Source of the DNA: Lojkania enalia
Taxonomy: Eukaryota > Ascomycota > Dothideomycetes > Pleosporales
NCBI GenBank assembly: GCA_010094045.1
Contig: ML986596.1
Coordinates: forward strand, 29,276 to 93,275
Length of the DNA stretch: 64,000 bases
Direction of reading: 5' to 3'
In this document: piece by piece, positions 22,753 to 33,264 of the stretch
Layout of the letters: each line of letters begins with the position of its first letter
Position numbering within the stretch: the stretch's first letter is position 1
Made by a program: the position numbers and the translations under genes
The notes under the pieces: generated by a model
What the model saw: the letters and a program-made list of their open reading frames with translations, nothing else
The model's database searches: none
Told to the model about the DNA's origin: nothing

Positions 22753-23309
22753 TCGTGCAGCATGTCAACGTAGGGCTTGGTTCGGAAAAGAGCGACAATT
22801 TGTCAAGACACGCCAAAAAGGGTCAAGTTTGATGTGCAGGCTGCCCTCAAAACATTGTCCCCGAGCTGAGCTGCTGGTTCCCGAGTCGGCGACTGAATGG
22901 CAGGTTGAAATGGAATATTCAACAAATTCAAAATTTAAGATGACGGAATCGTGAAGGCTTTTGGGTTGCACGCCGCGAGATGGGCTAATAGGAACGGAGA
23001 CTAGCCGCATCCAACTCCGAAGCCGGGTTACCTCATCGCCGACCCGGTTACATCAACATTGATTCCACATCTTGACGGAGCGCTATCAGGAATTTCCCAC
23101 CTCAATTGGCATTTCCAAGCCTACGATGCCTGAGCTAGCTGGCTAGTCACTGCCTGCTTTTTCCCAATTTAGGGCCTTGTCATAGCCTTTGCGCCCCTCA
23201 GAGGCTTCGCTGCTCAGTCGACTATCACGCGTCGAGCTCGCATCTTCATCGCCGACTCTCGCCTCGGCGTAATCCCAAAAGCCTTTGATTTGAACACACA
23301 GCTCTCAGC
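22753..23309. other. Divergent promoter region
   Basis: Lies between the divergent glutathione reductase and small membrane-protein genes. No coding motif. Short frames such as 22765-23010 (-) have no recognisable content. Confidence 0.55.
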
Positions 23310-23829
23310 ATGGGTGGAAGGTTGTCGATGCCGCGGTCTGCCGATGGCATGAACGAGGTGTCGAAACCGACCTCTGCCTCTGCGAAAGCTCGTCTGACGC
23401 AAGGCAGAGGAATCATAAATGGCCGCGTAGGTACCATTACCCTCCAGGCTTTGTTTGGCCCCGGGGGCTTATGTGCGAGCAATCGATACTGATGGCAACC
23501 CCTAGACCGTTATGGCGCCGTTAGCCGCGCTGACTATGGCCGGTCTCCTCTTCGTATACGCGCGAACGTCGATAAAGGCTGCGAAGCTGAATGCTCAGAA
23601 GCATCGTGAGGCGGATGGGGGGCAAATAAGCTGGCATAATGAGAGCTTGAGGCGACATGGACAGAGGGACAAGATTGACGACGACCGGGGTACGTTTACG
23701 GAAGCGCTCATGGGAGACGTACAACGGCTGAGGAAGGAGAAGAAGCCGACTATCGATAAGGCGGAGGCAAGGCCTGATAGGTCGGTTGAGGAGCGGCATT
23801 TAAGGAGGACGATGGGGAAGAAAGAATAA
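23310..23829 (+). CDS. Small predicted membrane protein, uncharacterised
   Basis: Model: exons 23310-23426 and 23506-23829, 146 residues, phase 0 junction (GT AGGT donor, CCCCTAG acceptor). Residues 1-39 are polar with many S/T/K. The second exon opens with a hydrophobic segment (APLAALTMAGLLFVYA) followed by a charged tail rich in K, R, E and D (TSIKAAKLNAQKHREADGG and a lysine-rich end). This is the layout of small fungal mitochondrial or ER membrane proteins, but I do not recognise the family. If the first exon is not used, the ATG at 23512 would give 105 residues starting at the hydrophobic segment. Confidence 0.6.
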
Positions 23830-25069
23830 TATAAAACCTTTAGAGTAGGAAAAACGCGGGTGGCCCCTTGCAAATAAGAGATGGACAACATATTATCGCC
23901 CGTGTCGCGGCTTTTTGTGCCACGGCTTTTTGTGCCAATATTGAGAGGTTCAAAAGCAACAGCTTCTAGCAGGTTTTCAAACCCATGAGCGGCCCCTTCC
24001 TCATAAAATGTATAGATATGTTCTGATATTTAAACGGGCAATGTAAATATTCTGGGCCATGAGCCAGGCGACTGGTGAAAGTTCAATAAAGTCTCTCGAT
24101 CGAAGCACATGACTAGTTCGTGGATCTAGTCTCTAGGGTTAGGTGGCATGCCAACGCGGGAAGGCACCTAGAAATCGCATCTTCTAGCCTCCAGATCTTG
24201 GATCAACAGGAGGGCCCAAAATAAGCCTTGCCATCGACTCAAAGCCTTACATTTACGCGCTTCGTTGCGCAGGACCGTAGACATAACTAGATTTGGACGT
24301 GCCCGCATTCGCGAATACATAGTCAAATTCGTAGTCAGCACAAGATATGACGCGAATACCGCAACAAACGAATACGCTATGGTGAGCTGCAGTCGCCCGA
24401 GGTGGTGTCTAGGGTAGCGTCCTGTCGAATGCTGATTCGCCAGAATCGTATCGTCACTTTCCGGTGGTGGTTTAAGCTTTCATGTGAATGGTCTTATGGG
24501 CTAGACTTCCCCGCATTCTGCAGACACCGATCTCGAGAAAGCGTAATTGCTCGTTTGACCGTGTTGAGAAATGCTGGAGATGGTGCTTGGTCTGCCCGAG
24601 TGTTTGCGCAGATTCTGCGGTGTTTGACGCGGTCGTCACAGCCTTCCTGTTCTGCGGTGGCAGAACACATAGCCACTTGACCATTCTCGACTTCACGCAA
24701 ATGAATGAGCGAGCATCAAACACCCTTCCAGCGACAATTGCAGGCCCAAGTGGAGATCATCTCTCTCTACCAGCCAATAATTTCTAGCTACGTTATACCA
24801 TTTCGGGAGGCTTTGTTGCACAAGCAGCTCTCAACCCCACCATTTCACAACCGTGCTGCCCCAAGCTGCCCTACTAAACCGCTAACCTCTCGCCATTGTC
24901 ACCCAACCCTCCGTCAAACCACCCCACCAACCGCACAAAAACTCCGAGGAGCCGCACACAGAAGCAGGCATCAAATTTGAGCGTTGTCTTGATGGATCTT
25001 GCGCGGCTGCTGGCCTCATCGCGATTGCCGTGAAGACCTCGCCGTCTTCATCAGCTAGCGATAGCCAGT
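23830..25069. other. No recognisable gene
   Basis: Overlapping open frames on both strands at 24.4-24.7 kb have no recognisable motif. The last 100 bases before 25070 should be the leader of the carrier gene. Nothing else seen. Confidence 0.55.
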
Positions 25070-26483
25070 ATGCCTGAGCGGGGCACTGAGGTAACAGGTG
25101 TAAACAGGGTCAGCAGCACTCCGAGGAACGTCACAGAAGTATCGCGGGCAGTCTTGCGGAGCGAACAGGCGAAACGATGGACGAAGAAGTATAGGACGGA
25201 GGTAGCTGCAAGCTCCAGCAGTCTGCTATCCACCTTTGTTGCTGTACGTCTCCATTTCGTCTCAAGGTTTCCTTGATGTATCACGCGATTGCTCACAACT
25301 TCTAGTACCCCCTTGATTCTGTCAAGACACGACTGCAAGCGTATGTCGACTTCCGCCCGCCCGAGAACCCCTTCTGACCTCATTCAGATACAAGTTCCAC
25401 TCCTTCAGCGACTGTGTGCGCCATACATACAAGACCGAAGGGTTTCACGGATTTTGGCGTGGTACGCCTCTTGACTCAACCTCTAAGCGATAATATGAGC
25501 TAACATTTCATTCTAGGCGTATGGTCACCCCTCGCCAGCATTACTCTTGTTCGGACAGTTTCCTTCTCGATATATCAAAAATCAAAATATGCCCTCGATA
25601 ACTGGATCTACCAGGCGACCGGAAGTTCTCCTCTTGTAATCGCCAACACCCGAGATGCGCTACCCACACTGTCTACCATAACTTGCTTTGGGCTCTCAGG
25701 GGCAATGGCTGGGGCGACCATAACTACCATTGCTTGTAAGTTATGAGAATGCTTATATGGAAGATGCGATAGCTAACAATGTGGGGCAGGCCCATTTGAG
25801 TTAACCAAACTTAGTGCTCAGATCTCGGTTTTAATGGCTGATAGGGCTGACGGCGGTGCGAAGAGCGATGCGGTGCGAAAAAGCTACCAAAATCTTGGCA
25901 CTTTCCGAACTGCCCAGAACTTGGTGCGGCATAGAGGCTACATGGGGCTCTATTCTGGATTCCACTTGCATCTACGTGAGTTTCCCCGCGTCCCCTTTTA
26001 AGCCTCTTATGTTTGGAGATGACTAATCCGACGGATTTTAGTCCGAGACACCATTGGAACTGGCATTTACTTCCTCACCTACGAGAGTGCAAAGCAACTT
26101 TTGGCAAATGCACGTGGAAATTCCCCTACTACCCCCTTTGCTGTCGTCATTGCCGGCGGCTTGTGTGGGCTTGTTAGCTGGGCATGTATCTTCCCTATTG
26201 ACACCGCGAAGAGCATATATCAACGAAATTGCCTTATCAGCGGTAAAGACAAGGCCACCAGGCCAAAGATCCAGTTTTTCAACCCTAGAATGTATCGAGG
26301 TATGTTACCCTTCCTTCGACTCAGTGGCGCTTTCCAGGGTTCTGACGAAATCTAGGGCTTGGAGTCTCCATGAGTCGATCTTGTGTTGTGAATGCCATCT
26401 TCTTTTCTGCATTTGAATTTACCAAGAAGCGCATCAACTGGATGGATGTTGATGAGCAGCTTCTGCACGACAATGGTTATTGA
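25070..26483 (+). CDS. Mitochondrial carrier family protein, substrate unknown
   Basis: Seven exons: 25070-25243, 25306-25340, 25388-25461, 25517-25735, 25790-25975, 26042-26299, 26356-26483; 357 residues, all joins in frame. The three family repeats show PLDSVKTRLQ, PFELTKLSAQ and PIDTAKSIYQ, the last two with variant residues at the PxDxxK position; each is followed by a glycine-rich helix stretch (GFWRG, GLYSG, MYRGL). It should be a six-helix inner-membrane exchanger. The N-terminal 50 residues before the first repeat are serine/threonine rich with KRWTKKYR. The second repeat with glutamate for aspartate separates it from the common ADP/ATP and phosphate carriers, but the substrate cannot be read from the sequence. 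Confidence 0.9.
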
Positions 26484-28757
26484 GAGTAGCCTTGACTATT
26501 TTCGGAGCCCATAAATGACATGTTGATGCATAGGGTACGGAGTCTCGGAATTGTAATCTATAGGTGATATTTGCATAGCATTGAATTGAAATTCGACATA
26601 GCAGTCACATACATTATTGGAGACTTTCTACTTATGCAAAATACTGAAAACCCTCTGCTAAAATCTCACGAGTCACAGTTTCCTCTAGTCACCCGATCTT
26701 GACCGTCCAAAAGTCTCGTCGGTCAATCTTCTTAGCCTTGACTGACGGGCTGGACAGACTCACTATCTATTCCGGAATTCTTTGATTTCCATTCTCGCAG
26801 CTCCGCTTCCTTTCGCTCGGTATCAACTTCCCGGCATCGCCGTAGCTAGCAAGCTTACGTTGAGCCTACCGAATAGTTATTCATGAGCCACACCACGTCG
26901 TAAGACCAATCACGCGATTATCAACCGGGATAGAACACGAGGAGGCTGAGCGCTCAACAAATTCTGCCCACCGCAAATTCGGATTCCCTTTGGCAAACGT
27001 GGGGTCCAGATGTCCCGCATGCGAACATGCCTAAACGGGCAGCTCAAGCGAAGGTATCGGAATGCTTCGGGTTTTCAAACTGCCATCCTTACATAAGCAG
27101 TTTTCTAACGACCTTCGACCGCTTCGTGGGAAGAATTAATCCTCAGACATTCAGATATAAATAGCCAATTAGCTCGGCGAGGTTCGCACGCGAGGACGAC
27201 TAGAATCCGCAACCATTTCTTGGAGTTCTCGACTGCTTAGAACCCCATACCTTCGGCGGGGCGGTGAATGAGCACCTTGAAGGACACCAAGGAACGATTG
27301 GCGCTTAGGCGGGTGCGCTCAGCGTTCTGTGCGTTTATCCGCGCTAATCGATAACCCCATCGAGTAGCTTGCGGAGGGGTCATTATCAATTCGAGGAAAG
27401 AACCATTTCTGATGCGCAAGGCAAATTTACAGGATTTGCTGATGTGCGTGGTGGGGTTGCATCTGGATGAGATTGGGAATGACCCAGCCTTTTGCATGCT
27501 GATAACACGGTGCTGATGACAATTGCCTTGTGGCCCATGGATGGAGAGAGGCGCGCACAAAGGCTGTCTGCTGATGATCTTCCAGCGCCACTCTTATCTT
27601 TCTGTTTCGCTTCAGAGGCGACCAGCAGGCTAGACTGCGGTTTTACAAGCGCTCTTCCAGAGGCTTCGGCCGCTCTAGCTTACTGTTTACTCCTCTTTCG
27701 ACCGCGAGGGGCTGTATCCGGAACCTGTCGCGGGCCTTACTTGCTAGCACCAGGAGCATTGTTTCCCGTTCCTACCAATCAAAGGCTTATAGTCGCTAAT
27801 CCACGGTGAGACGCCGATCCAGGGTCCAGCAACGCCTTGGCGACCCTACCTGATAGCTCCGACGGTCGGAGACTTCGGGGTGATGGGGAAGGGTCCAGAG
27901 ATACTGAGATATCACCAGGTTTGTAGCGAATGACTTTGTCAAGAGAAAAGGATATTTGGTCCCCCATTTTGAATTCTTCCCGGTCACGACTTGCCCATAT
28001 GCTAGTAAGGGTGTATGGCAAAGCCAGAGAAGAATGTCCACGTTCACCGCTCTGCACGCGAGAGGGCACCCTGCATGCAGGGTCCTCGACTCCGTAGCTC
28101 CACCCATGCTAGCTAGGTGCCGGCTGGACCGCCTCATTTCAATCAAACTTATGAACGCTTGCAACTAACCCGGGATTGTATTGGACATGGCTTCGGGAAG
28201 GCGAACAGGCCTTCCCTAAGTTTCCAGCCCAGTCAGACAAAGCGAGGGGCATAAATTGCGCCTCTCTCCCTCGACTCCGGGCTCACAAAGCTTCTTTGAG
28301 TTTCATAGGCTAACTTGACAAAGAGGGTTCTGAGGCTGAAGTAGAAGGGGTCTCTGGTACATAAGAGCTTGGGAGGCGGGATCTCAACGGGAAATTCATA
28401 CGTTCATCTTGTTGCGCATTTGTGCCTGTTTGGATTTCCGGTACTCTCCTTTGGGTCACCCTATTCCGCGAGCATTTTCGAACACATTTGTAAATCATTC
28501 GAGGTAAGTATCCTAATCAATCCGCTAAACATCAATCACAGCCTTGCCTACTATCAGCTCGCCAGTCTAGAACATAAAACTTTACTTCCCAGCTCGCGCG
28601 GAAACACACACAGCATCAGAAACCACAGCCAGCTGACACTATAAAAGGAGTATATAATCCCTATTCGCATCGCTAAATCTCAGCTCGCTGTCACTTCAAC
28701 GCCCACGTAACACATTTCCCAATAACAACAATTCAAAACTAGAGACCGTCAGCCAAC
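26484..28757. other. Long region without recognisable gene
   Basis: About 2.3 kb of ordinary composition. Open frames at 27237-27560 (-), 27492-27809 (+) and 27779-28164 (-) overlap each other and carry no motif. The last 150 bases contain AC-rich leader-like sequence before the small cysteine-rich gene. It could include an unrecognised decayed gene. Confidence 0.5.
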
Positions 28758-29034
28758 ATGTGTTCTTACACTTACTCGTGGTACTACTGCAATCACGACT
28801 ACTACATCTGGTAAGTATTGCGCAACAACTATAAACCACAAGCATCGCTAACACCATCCCAGGGCAAACACCATCGAAGTCTGCTCCAGCCGCCTCCTCT
28901 CCGGATACTCGTACGACGCCTGGAGTATAGACATGTGCAAGAATATGACGGTGACCTGCGGCGGCTTCTCAAATTACTACTGCTCCGACTGCTCCGAGGA
29001 TGTCTTCTTAGAGTACGAGCTTGACGAATTTTAA
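28758..29034 (+). CDS. Small cysteine- and tyrosine-rich protein, uncharacterised
   Basis: Exons 28758-28810 and 28863-29034 give 74 residues with a canonical intron (GTAAGT, branch GCTAAC, CCCAG). Cysteines are C2, C11, C25 and then five more in CKNMTVTCGGF and YYCSDCSEDV-like stretches; tyrosine and tryptophan are abundant (MCSYTYSWYYCNHDYYIW at the start). The tail is acidic (EYELDEF). There is no signal peptide, so it is not an ordinary secreted effector. The mRNA context (AC-rich leader, CCAACATG start) and strong intron argue that it is expressed. Function unknown; metal binding through the cysteines is a guess. Confidence 0.65.
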
Positions 29035-29699
29035 ATAATAATGGAGACGGTATGGTACTCGGCCTCGCCATGCCGCGACCCCACACTTCAACGACCGAGA
29101 AATATCGGCAGGGGTCCCCGCTGTATCGCCAAACACACTCCGATCCCTCCGAAACGAAACGAAACGAAACGAATTCCATTTTAGACCGTACACATACGCG
29201 TCCACGCCCATGATATGTGACCCCCTTGTTTTTTTTTTTTTTTTTCTTTGACTCATAGCGCTGGATACCTTTTTTCGCGATAGCATTGGCGCATTTCTAC
29301 AGCGCTGCATTTGATCCTGTGCAGTTCAGTCCACCACTAGCTAGATACCTTGGTAACCTCTAGGAATTTTTTATTTTTAATTTTTTTTTTTTTTTTGTAC
29401 TGGCAAAATTGGCTGTTCTGAGACTTGCGCTCAGCTGAGCTCGTCTAGGTTCTACTTATTATTATTGTTATTATTATTATTTTCCATCCATATACCATGG
29501 AACGCATATTTATTCTCATTGGCTAGCTCGCATCAGGTTAATATGCGAAATATCTGAAATCTTGAATCGCCGGGAATGAATGATTAGTTATGCCATTTCT
29601 GCTCCGAGCCCGTGATGCTGAAGCGCCGCGGCGAATTGAAGATATCCGGCCGACATTGATGGATCATCGGGGCCCAAGACCTCAGCAAGCACCGAAGCT
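29035..29699. other. Intergenic region with simple repeats
   Basis: Contains four tandem GAAAC units at 29151-29170, T runs at about 29228-29245 and 29378-29396, and an ATT-rich run at 29457-29480. No coding signal. The two flanking genes converge here. Confidence 0.6.
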
Positions 29700-31213
29700 T
29701 CACTCCGTAACACTCTCCTCTGCTGCCTTCGGACCTAGACCTAGGTCCTGCTCCTGCAAGCTCTCCCTGACTTCCTCCGCGCGCCTCCGCGCATCGATGT
29801 AATACATAAACTCCTGGTACGTCCTAGGCATCACGCGGATATTCTTCTCCACTAAGAATGTATAGTTGAACTGGCCGGTGGGCTTCGATCGCCCATGCTC
29901 CACGTTCCGCACCTTTGAATCGACACGGACCTGTACACGCGTCCACTTCCTGTGCTGATCGACCTTCTCGCCCGGCGCCCCGATGAGCGGTGGATCTGTA
30001 TATACAACCGTCGCCGTCAAATACAAGATGCTCCCCACCGGCACTGGATTTTGGAATCTACTTGGATCCAAGCTGACGAACGTAGGCCTGGCATGTGCGA
30101 ACGCCGCCGCACATGTAAACGCTAGCTCGAACGTCTGCTTCAACAAGAAGCCTCCAAATATCATGAAGTGATGTCTATTCCTGTTCTGGGGCTGCATGAT
30201 TGTGGCTGTTTCGAGGGTGGTAGTGTCCATGAAGTGGACATTGTCGGGCTTGCGGAGGGAGTCGTGCGGGTCGTGGAATTGGAGCTGTTTTTGCCAGAAG
30301 GCGTGGATGAGATCCGATTCCAAGTCGTTGGGGGTGTGTTTTATGAGGGCGTTTGCATTTCGTTGTTTGCGGATTCGCGAGTTGTGTTCACCGAGGTGGT
30401 AGAGACGCTTTTCTTCGGGGGTCGCCACTATGAGGGGGTTGACGTTTACAGGTCTAGAATAGTCAGATGGTGAGAGACGGAGTCTTGGGTAATTTCCTCT
30501 CACTTTCTGGCTCCAGGGTCGAGAGACACCATGGTAAAGGCGCAATGGATGAGGATGTCTTCGTCCTTCACGGTTTCGCCTAGCTTAGGGGCTTTAGAGA
30601 CTTGCATTGTTATTTCCAAGCTGCTCCGACCCGTCGCATACGTGACCTTTCCGGACAGTTCCAAATCGCATATTTCGGTCAATGGATGGTTTATTATGAT
30701 TCGATCGCAGGAAGCAGTAACCGTTGTTACATCTTCTCCGGTGTGTTTATACGCAATGATCCCGGACAATGCGTCAAGGTCCATGAAAATGGTACCGAGA
30801 CGAATATGCCCAGACGCATTAAGGTAGGTATCCAGAAGCCATGGATCCTGCGCAAGAGGAAGGACCTAGTGTTATATGGGTGAGCTCTGTAGTCTGCAAC
30901 TAAACCCCACACTTACAACAGAGTGATAGCTATCCTGCATTCGTTTCGGCGCCAACTTACGGTCGGGAGGGATCTCTGGTTTTCCGGAAGGCGCAATTGG
31001 ATCGGATTTGTCTGACTGCTGTTTCCGCAATGTTTCTATCCATGGCGTTCGTACTCTCATTGCTGTAAGCTCGCGAAATACGCCATCCGTTCGCCGTTGT
31101 TGAGAGGCGTGGAAGTTTCGAGTTGATGTCGAGACTGAAGCATTCAGCTTGGAGCAATTGCATCTTAATATCTTACTCAAGCGCCGTAGCGCGTTTCTTG
31201 AGAGATTAGGCAT
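29700..31213 (-). CDS. Mitochondrial acyl-CoA thioesterase, ACOT9-like, double hotdog
   Basis: Exons 31213-30917, 30865-30504 and 30453-29700; 470 residues, joins in frame. The first 40 residues are basic and serine/arginine rich (MPNLSRNALRRLSKILRCN), fitting mitochondrial import. The first hotdog domain follows the family motif DSYHSV and contains DLDALSGIIAYKH; the second contains FGGFLLKQTFELAF and ends VLVEKN-like before EFMYYIDARRRAEE. Such enzymes hydrolyse acyl-CoAs to free acid and CoA in the matrix. The first intron has three AG candidates; the one at CACTAG keeps the expected PLAQDPWLL stretch. The promoter is shared with the divergent gene starting at 31402. Confidence 0.9.
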
Positions 31214-31401
31214 GGTGTGTGACCTTTGAGAGGTTCCGCCCTGTTCAGTTGAGCTATGACGTTCATGCGCCCGCCAAGGTGAGCGTCTTGGCAGAAGCCT
31301 GCGGGGGCCCCATCTCTAGCCCCACATCTAACCTTCACTGCTTAATTGCTTACTGTTCATCTTCCTACGCTTGGGCAACAGTGGGTGCATGTTGTGGAGG
31401 C

Positions 31402-33264
31402 ATGACGAGGATTGTTGAATTGGGCCGAGCTGTCCTAAGCTTGCAGAGCGCTCAGCTTCAGCTGTGGCTCACCACTTTGATCACTGTCTCACCGCAACGG
31501 GAGTCAATTAACTTTTGGCAGCTCAACGATTCAGCTCTTCTTGATTTCCTCCTTTCTGGGGATTCCTGGGTTTGTCGTGGAAATGGCATGTATATTCAAA
31601 TACAACTCAGCGTGCAAGGGGAACCGTTAGCTCGCGCTGATACAGACGAACTTGCTGGGAACATTGTCAATGCGCCGGCATGCTCTTTGAACTGCAACAT
31701 TCGGGATATAACTAACACACAACCCAGGCATGGAATCAGCTGAATCTTCAACCGTCACTACCAGTCCTAGGCATTGGTGTGGACCCGTTACTCTATGAAC
31801 GAGGAAAGATACGGATCAACATCAACCATGCTCGCGGGAACACTACTCCAACTGCAAGTAAGCACCATCGAATCTTCTCAAACGTACATTTTGCAGATAT
31901 CAAACCTCCGGATGGCGTTCCAATCATATACCTTCAATCCATCCGCTTCTCAATGGAAGTTTTCAGAATCCAACAATCCATCAAGACCAAAGGACGTAAA
32001 CGACTAAAGGTATCTAGCAGTGAGGTGAGACTCAGTGATTCCGATACACCAAAGAAAAGTGATCGGAAAAGTACATTGATGGAGTGTTCCAGCCAAGATG
32101 CTAATGGTGACACAACGCCGAAACAGTCCGTAGCAATGCCTCATGCAGCAACGAATCCAGGTTCTACAACCTTTCCTGTTGCCCTGCACGATATTGGGAG
32201 GTTGGTAGATGGTGCAATGCGGCTTTCCATCTCTCGGAGCCTGCCAAAGTCTGCCACTGGGCTCAAGATCGCAGCAAACACCTTTAACGGAAGTTTATCG
32301 AACATCTCTCCCGCCCTATGGAGACCAGGGTACCTTTCTGTGAGATTTTACATGTATCACAAACGCTTAGCAGACATTAATTAGTTGACAGGCGTTGTCG
32401 CAAAGAGTGCATTTCATGCCGATCATCAGCCGCTCCCTGGGTCAAGTTTCACGTTCCAAAATAGAAACGATCCCACTACGAGATAAATTTTTCGATGAGA
32501 AAAAGTTCATCAGTCAGGAGGCGGATTCAGGCGGTCTGAATGCATCTGAGGCCGATATACAGCCTATTCTAAGTTCTATTAATGCTCGGCTTTGGGTTTA
32601 TACACAGAAGGAACTTGTCAGTAATGCACCTACGGAGGCTCTTAAAGCTTTCTGGGATTCTGAAACCCAAGCTTCGTTGTTGCTAGGTTCAGATGACATG
32701 TTAGACGATCACAGACCTCTGGAAGAAATATATTATCCTAGTATCCGGATGATCGACGTCCTTGACTCCATCAGCAACGCGTCTGAAGACAAAAAACACC
32801 ACATCATCCTTCGTCCAAGCAAAGATGCGAGCAATTCACCTGTAAGAGAAGACGATTTGTTTGTCGAGACTACAGATGTTGGAATGCGGAGTCCTAGTGT
32901 CCGAGAGTATTCCCCAACGGAAAATCTGTTCTCTGAAGTCGAGCAGAAGGTTCAAGAAAGAGAGCAGTCTGTGCCTGACACGACCGATTTGGATCTCATT
33001 GGAGTACGTCACCATCGAGATGTCGTGCAGCAAACAAGGCGGGTGGAGGGGCGACCCAATGGAATGCGTCGAGGTCGAAACGCGTCTCCGACGGCTACCC
33101 GTGTGGTCCACGATCATCACGAAGAAGAAAATTTGTTCGGCAGCAATTTCCTTGAAAGGAAAGGCAAGAACGATGCTCACGGTCCACTCTGGATTACCAA
33201 AGATCTCGGAATTCCTGGGAATGGTTTAGGCTCATCCGTTACCCCTACAGGAGAAGTATCTTAA
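31402..33264 (+). CDS. Unrecognised spliced protein, 542 residues
   Basis: Model: exons 31402-31569, 31728-32329 and 32406-33264, in frame. The first donor is GTTTGT, weaker than usual, while its acceptor follows a perfect CTAAC branch site. Residues 1-130 form a mixed globular region (VELGRAVLSLQSAQLQLWL, then GIGVDPLLYERGKIRINI); after about 140 the protein is polar, with KTKGRKRLKVSS as a possible nuclear signal and acidic serine-rich stretches toward the end (REDDLFVETTD). No family recognised. It shares a 190-bp divergent promoter with the thioesterase gene. The third intron acceptor was chosen at CGCAAAG because the nearer TGACAG breaks the frame. Confidence 0.6.

Noticed and set aside
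29151..29173. GAAAC tandem units as a CRISPR-like array
   Set aside because: Units are 5 bp with no spacers, and the genome is eukaryotic. It is a simple repeat.
31219..31401. N-terminal extension of the 542-residue protein
   Set aside because: The frame is open but has no ATG before 31402 and overlaps the promoter shared with the divergent thioesterase gene.
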